Below are positions 1 to 8,689 of a stretch of 64,000 bases of DNA, one piece after another. A program made the position numbers and the translations under genes. This DNA comes from Eubacterium uniforme (lineage in GTDB: Bacteria; Bacillota; Clostridia; Lachnospirales; Lachnospiraceae), in the NCBI RefSeq assembly GCF_900167115.1, contig NZ_FUXZ01000013.1:25892-89891 (forward strand), given 5' to 3'. The stretch's first letter is position 1. Every line of letters begins with the position of its first letter. The notes below the pieces were generated by a model. That model had not been told where the DNA came from. It searched no databases and was given only the letters and a program-made list of their open reading frames with translations.

Positions 1-96
1 TATTATTTAATTATTAAAGATGATAAAAATGAAATTGAAATATTTAGACATGCAGTAATAATGGATATTGCATTTGCTGATGATTTTGATTTTTAG
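1..96 (+). CDS. C-terminal fragment of an upstream gene (cut by window edge)
   Basis: An open frame runs from base 1 to a TAG at 94-96 and encodes about 31 residues ending AFADDFDF. It has no start inside the window, so it is the 3' end of a gene lying to the left. The stop is one base before the ATG of the SLATT-like gene, which implies tight operon coupling. The acidic, aromatic tail is not enough to name a family. SLATT genes often follow sensor or nucleotidyltransferase genes, but nothing here proves that. Confidence 0.6.
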   Translation, partial: YYLIIKDDKNEIEIFRHAVIMDIAFADDFDF

Positions 97-97
97 A

Positions 98-607
98 ATG
101 AGAGGATTTGATTTGGAAGAGAAATATTGGACAATGATGACACAAAAGAAGTTCGATTTAATATATTTAGGTCATCATCTTCATAGAAATATTCTAATAG
201 AAAGGTATATAAATGTGTTTTTAGCAATCACTTCGGTTGGAGCATTATCAGGATTAGTTATTCTTAATGATTATAAGAAAATTATATCTATAATTCTTGC
301 TTTGAGTCAAATAATTACAGCGGCTAAGCCATATTTACCTTATTCTAATAGAGTTAAAGACTTAGATAAGTCAATTATTGGTTTGACAACGGTGTATAAT
401 GAGATTGAAGATTATTGGGATAGAATAGTTATTGAAAAAATATGTGAATCTGATATCAACAAAATGTATAGGAAATTACAAAATAAATGGAATGATATAG
501 ATAATAAATTTTTAAATGGGGATTCACTTCCAAGAATACAAAAGTACATAGAGTTATCAGAAAAAGAAAGAAATATATATTTTAAGAATTATTATGGAGA
601 AAAATAA
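98..607 (+). CDS. SLATT-like two-TM membrane protein, predicted defence effector
   Basis: A 169-residue protein with an N-terminal amphipathic segment, two closely spaced hydrophobic helices (about residues 39-56 and 60-78), and a long charged helical tail. This is the layout of the SLATT superfamily (SMODS- and SLOG-associating two-TM domains), which are predicted membrane-perturbing effectors of conflict systems. I chose ATG 98, one base after the upstream stop; an in-frame TTG at 68 would overlap the upstream gene. The next gene starts 2 bases after its stop, so it belongs to one operon with the small ORF and the BrxL-like gene. As I recall, one SLATT subfamily co-occurs with reverse transcriptases, which fits the RT two genes downstream. 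The family call rests on topology and context, not on a search. Confidence 0.6.
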   Translation: MRGFDLEEKYWTMMTQKKFDLIYLGHHLHRNILIERYINVFLAITSVGALSGLVILNDYKKIISIILALSQIITAAKPYLPYSNRVKDLDKSIIGLTTVYNEIEDYWDRIVIEKICESDINKMYRKLQNKWNDIDNKFLNGDSLPRIQKYIELSEKERNIYFKNYYGEK

Positions 608-609
608 AA

Positions 610-774
610 ATGACTGATGAAAAAATACAAAAACACCCCAATACATATAGTCAGAGAGGAAGTAATATTCCTACTCAACCTAGTGTACCTAAGATGCCTA
701 AAACAAAATCAAATTCACAATTAAGTGGAAATCAAAATTCTTTAAATAAGAATAATAACGGTGATAGGAGATAA
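610..774 (+). CDS. 54-residue basic, disordered small protein
   Basis: ATG at 610 opens a 54-codon frame ending TAA at 774, two bases after the SLATT stop and three bases before the BrxL-like ATG. A GGAG at about 597-600 gives a plausible ribosome site. The product is rich in Asn, Gln, Ser, Pro and Lys, with no hydrophobic core, and is predicted to be disordered; its N-terminus is MTDEKIQKHP. The ribosome site of the next gene lies within its last codons, so translation is probably coupled. No family is recognised. It could be an adaptor or regulator tying the membrane effector to the AAA+ protein, or only a coupling leader. Confidence 0.6.
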   Translation: MTDEKIQKHPNTYSQRGSNIPTQPSVPKMPKTKSNSQLSGNQNSLNKNNNGDRR

Positions 775-777
775 TAA

Positions 778-2889
778 ATGGATATTATAACTGAGAATAA
801 TGAAAATGTCCAAGATAGTGATAATACTTATATTATAAATCGTAAATTAAGAAATATTTTTGATGGAAAGATAGTTAGAAAAGACTTAACAAAACATATT
901 AAAGAGGGTGCTAATGTACCTGTATATGTATTGGAATATTTGTTAGGTCAGTATTGTAATTCAGAAGATGAAGATATAATCGAGGATGGCGTAAAGAATG
1001 TAAAAAGAATATTAAGTGAAAATTTTGTACGTCCAGATGAATCTGAAAAAGTCTTATCAAGATTACGTCAAAGAGGAACTATGAGCATCATTGATAGAGT
1101 AACGGTTAGTTTGAATCTTAGATATGATGAGTATGAAGCACAGTTTTCTAATTTAGGATTAGCTGGCATCCCAATATCAGAAGAATATCCGGAAAAATAT
1201 GATAGGCTTTTGTGTGGAGGAATTTGGTGTATTATTAATCTTGAGTATAATCAGGAACAATTTGATTCGGGTATTATTGTAGAGAATAAAAAGAAAAGTA
1301 AAGATGTACCGCTTATAACAATTAGTAAATTGAAACCTATTCAGATGCCTTCAGTAGATATTAATGAACTTAAGGAAGGAAGAAAAGAGTTTACAAAAGA
1401 TGAATGGATTAGTATAATGCTTCGTTCTATAGGAATGGAACCAGATAAGCTATCAGAACGTGAAAAATGGTTATTGTTACTTCGTATGGTTCCGTTAGTA
1501 GAAAATAACTTTAATCTTTGCGAACTGGGGCCAAGAAGTACTGGAAAATCTCATATTTATAAAGAGGTTTCTCCTAATAGTATTTTAGTGTCAGGTGGAC
1601 AGACTACAGTAGCAAATCTTTTCTATAACATGGGACGAAATACTATGGGCTTAGTTGGAATGTGGGATTGCGTAGCATTTGATGAAGTTGCAGGTATAAA
1701 ATTTAAAGATAAAGATGGTGTTCAGATAATGAAAGATTATATGGCATCAGGTTCATTTGCTAGAGGTAAAGAAGAGAAAGCTGCTTCAGCATCAATGGTG
1801 TTTGTAGGAAATATTAATCAAAGCGTTGATGTATTATTGAAGACTAGTAGTTTATTTGATCCATTTCCACCAGAAATGGGGACAGATACTGCATTCTTAG
1901 ATAGAATGCATTGTTATATTCCTGGATGGGAAATTCCAAAATTTAGACCAGAGCACTTTACTAATGATTATGGTTTTATTACTGATTACATGGCGGAATT
2001 TATAAGAGAATTACGTAAAGAACAGTATGGAGATGTGATTGATAAGTATTTTAAATTAGGAAAAAACCTTAATCAGAGAGATACTATTGCGGTTCGAAAG
2101 ATTGTTGGAGGATTAGTTAAGGTAATATATCCTGGAGGAGACTTTACTAAAGAAGAATTAGAAGAAATACTTCAAGTAGCACTTGAAATGAGAAGAAGAG
2201 TTAAAGAGCAACTTAAGAAACTTGGTGGTATGGAATTTTATGATGTTAATTTTTCATACATAGATAATGAAACATTTGAAGAAAAATATGTTTCAGTACC
2301 TGAACAAGGTGGAGGAAAACTTATTCCTGAAGGTATGTTAAATCCAGGACAGGTTTATAGTGTTTCTCATGGAAAGAGTGGAATGATTGGTGTGTTTAGA
2401 CTGGAATCACAGATGTTACCTGGAAACGGAAAATTTAATTGTACAGGTTTAGGCTCTGATCGGGATTGTAAAGAGGCTACAAACACTGCTTACAGTTATT
2501 TAAAGGCAAATGGAAATCATATAAGTGGAAGTATAGGTTTAAGTACAAAAGACTATATGATAAATTATCAGGATCTTCAGGGAATAGGTCTGACAAGTAA
2601 GCTTGCTTTGCCTACTTTAATCGCATTATGTTCAATTGCATTAGGTAAACCAATTCTAAGTTCTATGGTTGTATTGGGTGAAATTAGTATAAGTGGAACG
2701 CTCATAAAGGAAGATAATCTTGCGGATACTTTGCAAGTATGCTTGGATAGTGGGGCAAAGAAAGTACTTTTACCTCAAACAGCTGCAACTGACCTTGGAA
2801 CTGTTCCACCGGAATTGATAAGTGGTTTTAATTTAGTGTTTTATAGTAGTGCTGAGGATGCTGTGTTTAAAGCGTTAGGGGTTGAATGA
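778..2889 (+). CDS. brxL: BrxL-like AAA+ protein with degenerate Lon-type C-terminal domain
   Basis: A 703-residue protein matching the BrxL family, the Lon-related component of BREX phage-exclusion systems. Residues 1-130 form the N-terminal region. The AAA+ core has a Walker A GPRSTGKS at 251-258 and a Walker B-like CVAFDE near 300. The C-terminus (about 560-703) has the Lon-protease fold pattern, with GEIS and a VLLP strand. The Lon Ser position is kept within LTSKLALP, but the residue aligning with the catalytic Lys of Lon (the GGLKEK segment) reads NLADT, so proteolysis is doubtful. Known BrxL proteins act as DNA-binding MCM-like rings. The ribosome site GGTGATAGGAG lies in the preceding small gene. 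No brxA, brxB, brxC, pglX or pglZ is visible nearby, so this copy is outside a standard BREX cluster. Confidence 0.82.
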   Translation: MDIITENNENVQDSDNTYIINRKLRNIFDGKIVRKDLTKHIKEGANVPVYVLEYLLGQYCNSEDEDIIEDGVKNVKRILSENFVRPDESEKVLSRLRQRGTMSIIDRVTVSLNLRYDEYEAQFSNLGLAGIPISEEYPEKYDRLLCGGIWCIINLEYNQEQFDSGIIVENKKKSKDVPLITISKLKPIQMPSVDINELKEGRKEFTKDEWISIMLRSIGMEPDKLSEREKWLLLLRMVPLVENNFNLCELGPRSTGKSHIYKEVSPNSILVSGGQTTVANLFYNMGRNTMGLVGMWDCVAFDEVAGIKFKDKDGVQIMKDYMASGSFARGKEEKAASASMVFVGNINQSVDVLLKTSSLFDPFPPEMGTDTAFLDRMHCYIPGWEIPKFRPEHFTNDYGFITDYMAEFIRELRKEQYGDVIDKYFKLGKNLNQRDTIAVRKIVGGLVKVIYPGGDFTKEELEEILQVALEMRRRVKEQLKKLGGMEFYDVNFSYIDNETFEEKYVSVPEQGGGKLIPEGMLNPGQVYSVSHGKSGMIGVFRLESQMLPGNGKFNCTGLGSDRDCKEATNTAYSYLKANGNHISGSIGLSTKDYMINYQDLQGIGLTSKLALPTLIALCSIALGKPILSSMVVLGEISISGTLIKEDNLADTLQVCLDSGAKKVLLPQTAATDLGTVPPELISGFNLVFYSSAEDAVFKALGVE

Positions 2890-3016
2890 AAAAGTCTAGA
2901 AACAACGATAATGATTTTTGAATTAATATTTGGAAATAATATGACCATATGAAAAGACATGAGTAGATATAGAATTAAATAAGCTTTGTTATTAAAAACA
3001 AGTGAGGGATTTATAA

Positions 3017-5920
3017 TTGAAACGTGATTTATTAGATGAAGCATACAGAAAATTAAAAGGAAGTGTATTTATGGATAAAACTTTACCATATATACGATAT
3101 GAAATCGCAAAGTTTGAAAATGAAAAATTCGAAACTAAATTAAATAGATTATTAGAAGCTATAAATGATGAGAAAAAGTGGGGTTTATTGGAATGTGAGA
3201 TTTTGGATTCCATAAAAGCATATACTTTTCCTAAAAAAATATGCTCTGAGAAAACTGAGAGATGTGAACCAATTGTAATTTCAAATGTATGTTCAGACTC
3301 TGTATGCGTTGAAAAATATAATAATTTTATAGATTTATCAATAGAAGGTCACATTTTAAGTGTTCTTTGGATTTTGCTTGTCGGATATAAGATAGATAAA
3401 AATTTACCAGATAATTGTTTCGGTAAACGCTTATGTGATAAATTAATATTTTCTGAAGGAAGAGTTTCTGAATCGCCTAGCTTGTTTAAACCATATTATA
3501 GACAGTATGTAACATGGAGAAATCAAGGGTTAATAAGTGCAGATAATGTTGTAAACCAAGAGAATCAGAGTGTTATTATTACTATGCTTGATTTGAATAG
3601 GTATTACTATAATATTGACTATACTGATTCAAAATTTAAACGAGTGACAAACGTGGGTGATAATTCAAGTGATGAAATAATAAAAATTAATAATTTGATG
3701 TATAAAATAATGCAAAGATATTCAGAAATTTTAGGAATAAAAAATAGAATTATATTACCTATAGGTTTTTTACCGTCTAATATTTTATCTAATTCATATT
3801 TGATTGATTTTGATGATAAAGCAAATAAGTGTAAAAATACTGTATATTATGGTAGATATGTAGATGATATGATTCTTGTTTCACGTGTTGAACCACATGA
3901 TAAACTTAAAAGTAAAATTACAAAGAATGGTGTAAGTGAAGTTAGTTCTTATATATTAAAAAAATTAGAAACTTTTGGACTTATAGAATGTAAAGACAAA
4001 GAGACTATAAGTTTGAGTGAATATGATGGGCTAGATATTCAGAAGGATAAAATTAGATTCTTTTATGTTGATAAAAGTGGATATGATACTATTATTAAAA
4101 AAATAGAAAAAGATATTGCTCAAAATACAAGTGAATTTAATTACTTACCAGAAGACTCAAATTCTATGACAAAAGAAGATATATTACAATTTGAAAGAGT
4201 AGATACGGTTAATAAATTAAGGTCACTAAATGGAGTTTCGATTGACAAGTATGTTTTATCAAAGGCAATAGGGAAAAATGTTATGATGGCTCCTTTTGTA
4301 GAAAAAGAGACTGTAGATTCATTTGTTAATAGTATTGATCAACTTCTAGATTATAAGGAGATTTTGAATAATTATACTCAATGGGAGGGTGTACTAAACT
4401 ATTATATTATTAATAGAAAATGGGTAAAAGTAATAGATTTTACTGCTAAGGTTGTTTCGGCACTTAGTGAGTTAGATGAAGAGTCATCAAAAATAGGAGA
4501 ATACTCATATTTAAATAATAGAGGAATTTATTCTGTTGGAGATACACTTGTTAAGTACTATATTGCTTGTCTTACTAGGTCTATGGCTATTGTTTGGGGA
4601 AAGAATATACAGGAGATACTTGAAAAGATTTCATTACTATTAATGAAATTAGAGTCATATAGTGTATTTGAAAATGAATTATCAATAAGGTCTATTAATA
4701 AATTACGTAGATATTACTGTAATTCTAGAATGGTGAATAGCAACTTGCTTCCTATAAGCTTAGAGGAATGTATGAATGCTTTTGAACTAAATGATAATGC
4801 TGAAAAAGAAATTTGTTTTTATGAAATAGACGAATATTTTAATTCGGACTGTTATCAAAAATATTTAAAAAAGAATAAAAAATATAAGCCTTATATATCA
4901 TCGCCATTTGAAATATTATATACATCAATTATTAAATCAATCAAAGAAAACAAGATTGATCTATTAGATGATAATTATTGGGTAGATTATATGTGTAAGA
5001 AATATGTTGAAAACTTTAATAAATCAGATCAATTATATTTAAAAAAATATATTGAGGGTAAAAGAATAGATTCTGAAGGCAATATTATTATTAATGAAAA
5101 AAATGAGGAGAATAATGTTAAGAATGGGAAATATCGCATTGCAGTTGCTAATGTGAGAATGCAAGAAAGCGATTTTCAAGATATTTTATCAGGGAAAAAA
5201 AGAAATATTTCAAAAAGATGTAATGAAATAAGCAAGATTGTGAATGAGGCAATTCGTTATAGTAGTGATGTGCTTGTATTTCCTGAAGCGTATATACCAA
5301 TAACATTTTTGCCTGTTATTCAAAAAAAGGCGGCTTTGCATAACATGATTGTAATTGGAGGAATTGAGCATATTAGAAATGGAGATTATGTATATAATTT
5401 GACTGTAACCTTATTGCCTATTGTAAATAGTGATATGAGATATATAGTTCCGTTTTTCCATCCTAAGGTATATTATTCTCCAGAAGAAGAAAGTATGATT
5501 AAAAAGTATAAGTGTATTCCGATTGAAGGAAAGGGACATACGTTGTTTAGGTGGAAGAATCTTTCTTTTGTAACCTTTTGTTGTTATGAACTTACTTCTC
5601 TTGAGGAACGATGTAAGTTTAAAAGAGAGGCGGATATTGTGTTTGGAGTGGAGTGGAATAAAGATACAAAATATTTTAGCAATATAATCGAAGCCTTAAG
5701 TAGAGATCGTTGTTGCTTTTGTGCACAATCAAATATGTCAGAATATGGAGATAGTAGAATTGTACAACCTACTAAAAACGAAATAATGAATATTGCAAGA
5801 GTAAAAGGTGGAATTAATGGTACGGTAATAATAGATGAAATCGATGTTGCTGGATTAAGAAAACATATAAAATCACCTTCTAAAAATGGAGGTTTTAAAC
5901 CATTGCCTGCAGGGTATTAA
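3017..5920 (+). CDS. Reverse transcriptase-nitrilase fusion (UG1/DRT type 1-like defence RT)
   Basis: A 967-residue two-domain protein. The N-terminal half is a reverse transcriptase: motif A MLDLNRYYY with Asp192, then motif C YVDD at 281-284. A helical linker spans about 430-690. The last 270 residues are a carbon-nitrogen hydrolase (nitrilase) domain with a complete Glu-Lys-Cys triad: E757 in FPEAYIP, K817 in HPKVYY and C856 in CCYE. RT-nitrilase fusions are the hallmark of class 1 'unknown group' RTs such as UG1 (DRT type 1), which protect against phage. The start is a TTG at 3017 with GTGAGGGA 8 bases upstream; no in-frame ATG fits. A 127-base gap separates it from brxL and could hold a template or leader RNA, though none is obvious. 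Both active sites look intact. Confidence 0.85.
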   Translation: MKRDLLDEAYRKLKGSVFMDKTLPYIRYEIAKFENEKFETKLNRLLEAINDEKKWGLLECEILDSIKAYTFPKKICSEKTERCEPIVISNVCSDSVCVEKYNNFIDLSIEGHILSVLWILLVGYKIDKNLPDNCFGKRLCDKLIFSEGRVSESPSLFKPYYRQYVTWRNQGLISADNVVNQENQSVIITMLDLNRYYYNIDYTDSKFKRVTNVGDNSSDEIIKINNLMYKIMQRYSEILGIKNRIILPIGFLPSNILSNSYLIDFDDKANKCKNTVYYGRYVDDMILVSRVEPHDKLKSKITKNGVSEVSSYILKKLETFGLIECKDKETISLSEYDGLDIQKDKIRFFYVDKSGYDTIIKKIEKDIAQNTSEFNYLPEDSNSMTKEDILQFERVDTVNKLRSLNGVSIDKYVLSKAIGKNVMMAPFVEKETVDSFVNSIDQLLDYKEILNNYTQWEGVLNYYIINRKWVKVIDFTAKVVSALSELDEESSKIGEYSYLNNRGIYSVGDTLVKYYIACLTRSMAIVWGKNIQEILEKISLLLMKLESYSVFENELSIRSINKLRRYYCNSRMVNSNLLPISLEECMNAFELNDNAEKEICFYEIDEYFNSDCYQKYLKKNKKYKPYISSPFEILYTSIIKSIKENKIDLLDDNYWVDYMCKKYVENFNKSDQLYLKKYIEGKRIDSEGNIIINEKNEENNVKNGKYRIAVANVRMQESDFQDILSGKKRNISKRCNEISKIVNEAIRYSSDVLVFPEAYIPITFLPVIQKKAALHNMIVIGGIEHIRNGDYVYNLTVTLLPIVNSDMRYIVPFFHPKVYYSPEEESMIKKYKCIPIEGKGHTLFRWKNLSFVTFCCYELTSLEERCKFKREADIVFGVEWNKDTKYFSNIIEALSRDRCCFCAQSNMSEYGDSRIVQPTKNEIMNIARVKGGINGTVIIDEIDVAGLRKHIKSPSKNGGFKPLPAGY

Positions 5921-6001
5921 TTATGAAAAAAAATAGATGGATATGTATCAAATAACAATTCTTTCAATATTTTTTATATAAAAAGAAAGGAAAACGTTAG
6001 T

Positions 6002-7702
6002 ATGTGTAAGATAAAGGGAATAACAATTTCACACTTTCGAGGTGTTCCTAATGACATAAATTTGAATTTTACTCGAAATAAAGTGCCGACATCTTTGATG
6101 ATATTTGGTGATAATGGTTCAGGTAAATCAAGCATAATTGATGCAATTGAGTTATCAACGCAGGGAACAATACAGTCAGTTCCTTCTTTTCAATCAGATA
6201 AGTGGATTTATAATTCTATTTCTTTAAAGAATGAAAAGTCGGTTTCTTCGGAAATTATTCTATCGTTAACTGATGATAGAATTAATAAGGTTTATATTCA
6301 TAAAAACGAGGAAGTTGGAAGAGTTACTGGACAAGTAAGTGTTTTATCTGAATTTAGAAATGCACCCTTTGTATTACGTAGACAAGATATTCTAAATTTT
6401 TGGAGTCTTCCCAGCCAGCAAAAATTAAATGTTTTCAGAAGTTATGTAATGACAGAAACTCCTATAATGGAAACACCAGTTTCAGAAAAAATGGATTCAG
6501 TTGAAAAGGATAGATTAACCTTAAAACATGAAAAGAGAGAGATTATAGATAGATTATCCAAATATTACGGATTTGATTCTAAAGATATGTCTATGAAATC
6601 TAAAGAAGAAGTTTATTCATATATAAGATTATTTGAAAACGTTAAGCAGCTAAATCAAATAAAAATAAATAATCCTCGATATAATGATATTAATAGACTT
6701 AAAGAAGTGTATTTAGAGATTCAAAAATTAAATAAAAAACACAAAGAATTGAGAAAGAGTCAAGAAAGAACGGTAAAAAGTAATCAACTTCAGAATATTA
6801 TGACTGAAATTGCACCGATAGTAACGGATACATTTAAAATAATATCAAGAACAAATGATTACGTAAAAAGTATACGTATTTATGTAGGATCAATTTCTGC
6901 TCTTTCAATGAATTTTACAGTACAACTTGATAATGGCAGCGAGGTTGATCCAATAATGTTATTTTCTGAGGCAAATTGTGATCTTTTGGCATTGCTTATT
7001 TATTTTGAGTTTATTCACCAATCAGTAGAACGAGGACAGGCCAAAGTGCTTGTTTTAGATGATGTATTTCAAAGTATTGATTCAAATATTAGATATAGAA
7101 TTATGCAATATGTAATAGATCGTTTCTTTGATTGGCAGATTATAATTACTACTCATGATAGATTGTGGAAAGAGCAGTTGACTCAATTATTCAGAAATCA
7201 TTCAAAGGATATTCAACAGATAGAAATAACGAATTGGTCGTTTGATGTAGGACCAAGAGTAGTAAGTGCATTAAATAATTACGATGAAAAATTGCTATCA
7301 TCAATGGAAAATGGAAGTACAGCCGATATTTGTGCAAGTGCAGGATATATGCTTGAGTATATGTGTGAGAAATTAAGTTGTATTTTTTCGATAAGTATAC
7401 ATAGACGTTTTGGAGATAAATATACTATTGGGGATTTATGGCCGGGTATTTATAAAATTTTAAAAAAAAGTAAAGCTAAAAATGTATTTAGTGAACTTAA
7501 TGATTTGGTTTACCTAAGAAATATGGCTGGAAGTCATTACAATGAATGGAGTATTTCACTTTCGAGATCAGAAGCTGAAGATTTTGGTAAGGCGGTACTT
7601 GACGCATATTATCATATTTGCTGCAAAAAATGCGGTCGATGGATAAAAAACATAGATGATATATCTGAAATTGATTATAGTAAGATATGTTGTGAAAAAT
7701 AA
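6002..7702 (+). CDS. RecF/SMC-like ATPase with HEPN-like C-terminal motif
   Basis: A 566-residue ABC/RecF-type ATPase. It opens with the fold's N-terminal strand and Walker A GDNGSGKSS (36-44). A short helical hairpin region follows (about 160-250), much shorter than in SMC or RecN. Walker B VLVLDDVFQSID is near 350-361, followed by the IITTHD switch. After residue 430 there is an all-helical domain with the R-x5-H motif RNMAGSH (R506 to H512), reminiscent of HEPN ribonucleases. It ends in a CxxC (CCKKCG) and a terminal CC that may bind zinc. It follows the RT gene by 81 bases. Likely role: DNA- or nucleotide-sensing ATPase that gates an RNase-like tail in the same defence operon. The ATPase call is firm; the HEPN call is inferred. 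Confidence 0.75.
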   Translation: MCKIKGITISHFRGVPNDINLNFTRNKVPTSLMIFGDNGSGKSSIIDAIELSTQGTIQSVPSFQSDKWIYNSISLKNEKSVSSEIILSLTDDRINKVYIHKNEEVGRVTGQVSVLSEFRNAPFVLRRQDILNFWSLPSQQKLNVFRSYVMTETPIMETPVSEKMDSVEKDRLTLKHEKREIIDRLSKYYGFDSKDMSMKSKEEVYSYIRLFENVKQLNQIKINNPRYNDINRLKEVYLEIQKLNKKHKELRKSQERTVKSNQLQNIMTEIAPIVTDTFKIISRTNDYVKSIRIYVGSISALSMNFTVQLDNGSEVDPIMLFSEANCDLLALLIYFEFIHQSVERGQAKVLVLDDVFQSIDSNIRYRIMQYVIDRFFDWQIIITTHDRLWKEQLTQLFRNHSKDIQQIEITNWSFDVGPRVVSALNNYDEKLLSSMENGSTADICASAGYMLEYMCEKLSCIFSISIHRRFGDKYTIGDLWPGIYKILKKSKAKNVFSELNDLVYLRNMAGSHYNEWSISLSRSEAEDFGKAVLDAYYHICCKKCGRWIKNIDDISEIDYSKICCEK

Positions 7703-7770
7703 TAGATTAATTTTTGATGAATTAGTTGGTTGAAAGATAAAACAGTTAATCATATTGATAATATAAAGGG

Positions 7771-7792
7771 TAGTATCATAACACCACTAACT
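7771..7792 (+). repeat. Left imperfect direct repeat around the 7856-8662 gene
   Basis: The 22 bases start TAGTATCAT and end ACTAACT. A second copy at 8668-8689 has the same ends, and 18 of 22 positions match. The copies lie on either side of the 7856-8662 gene in the same orientation. They could be insertion junctions, recombination sites or regulatory sites. Confidence 0.6.
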
Positions 7793-7855
7793 CTTTTGGG
7801 GTAAATAATTAAGCATAATAAATAATAGGAAAAAGGAAGAGAAATGATTTAATAG

Positions 7856-8662
7856 GTGAAGAATAGAGTGAAGGATAAAGTAAAAGAAAGAATATTACTT
7901 GATTTAGTACAACAAAATAAAGATATTATTAATTTTTATTCAGTTTCTAAGGAAGAAAAACAAAAAATATTGGAAATAATAAGTACTGCTGAAGATAATA
8001 AAACAGAATATGTTTTTCCGGATTTCGTGTTTGATAATGGTTTTATTGAACATTTTCAGATTACGTCATCACATACTAATAGAAATGGATCCTATATGGA
8101 AAGGAAGAATGCTGAAGTTTATCGTGAGTTTAAAAAGAAAATGAAAGAGGCCGATGAAAAACTGTCTAATGGAGAAAAATGGATTGAATCATTTTCTGTA
8201 GAACCAGTTTTACAAGATAAACAATCGTATTCTTATTTAATAAAATCCTTCAAGGATGGTTTTGAAAAGCATTTGGAAAGTTTAGAAAAATATGAGGGGA
8301 TCAAAGAGGTAGGTATTTTTTTGATAGAATATTCAGATTCTGTATTGAGGAAAAATATTAAAAATATAGAGGATTTAAGAAGTATTTTTTCATATGGAGA
8401 TGTTTCAAAAAATGATAAAAAGGTTTATATGCTATCTAAAGATATTGATTTGTTAAAGTATGTTTTTACAAAAAAAGAGAAAGTAGATTATATAATCTTT
8501 GTTAATAGAAGTTGTGTTGATGGATTATATATAGAAGTGATAAAAACAGAGAAGATAATTGAATTAGTGGATATTTTGAAAGATGGATATATTTTTTATC
8601 CAATAAATTTATATACGGGTAAGTTTTCTATAGGAGTAAAACGATTTGGTGATTTATGTTGA
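7856..8662 (+). CDS. Hypothetical protein, possible PD-(D/E)xK-type nuclease
   Basis: A 268-residue soluble, lysine-rich protein. The segment VFPDFVFDN then EHFQIT (about residues 53-68) resembles the D...ExF/ExK strand core of restriction-like nucleases, followed by an ERKNAEVYREF helix; the spacing and hydrophobicity fit, but the identity is low-certainty. The rest alternates helices and strands with no transmembrane segment or signal peptide. The start is ambiguous: GTG 7856 or GTG 7868, with GGAAGAG upstream and a three-codon ATG frame (7844) just before. It lies between 22-base imperfect direct repeats (7771-7792 and 8668-8689), suggesting it joined the island as a separate module. No family was recognised. 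Confidence 0.55.
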   Translation: MKNRVKDKVKERILLDLVQQNKDIINFYSVSKEEKQKILEIISTAEDNKTEYVFPDFVFDNGFIEHFQITSSHTNRNGSYMERKNAEVYREFKKKMKEADEKLSNGEKWIESFSVEPVLQDKQSYSYLIKSFKDGFEKHLESLEKYEGIKEVGIFLIEYSDSVLRKNIKNIEDLRSIFSYGDVSKNDKKVYMLSKDIDLLKYVFTKKEKVDYIIFVNRSCVDGLYIEVIKTEKIIELVDILKDGYIFYPINLYTGKFSIGVKRFGDLC

Positions 8663-8667
8663 CAACT

Positions 8668-8689
8668 TAGTATCATCTCGCTACTAACT
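8668..8689 (+). repeat. Right imperfect direct repeat around the 7856-8662 gene
   Basis: This is the partner of 7771-7792, again TAGTATCAT...ACTAACT over 22 bases with differences only in the middle. It lies 6 bases after the stop of the possible nuclease gene and marks the right edge of the defence island, before the DUF3267 gene. Confidence 0.6.

Noticed and set aside
778..8662. A complete BREX system
   Set aside because: Only a BrxL-like gene is recognisable. No PglX methyltransferase, PglZ phosphatase, BrxC ATPase, BrxA or BrxB appears in the window, and the neighbours are of other defence types.
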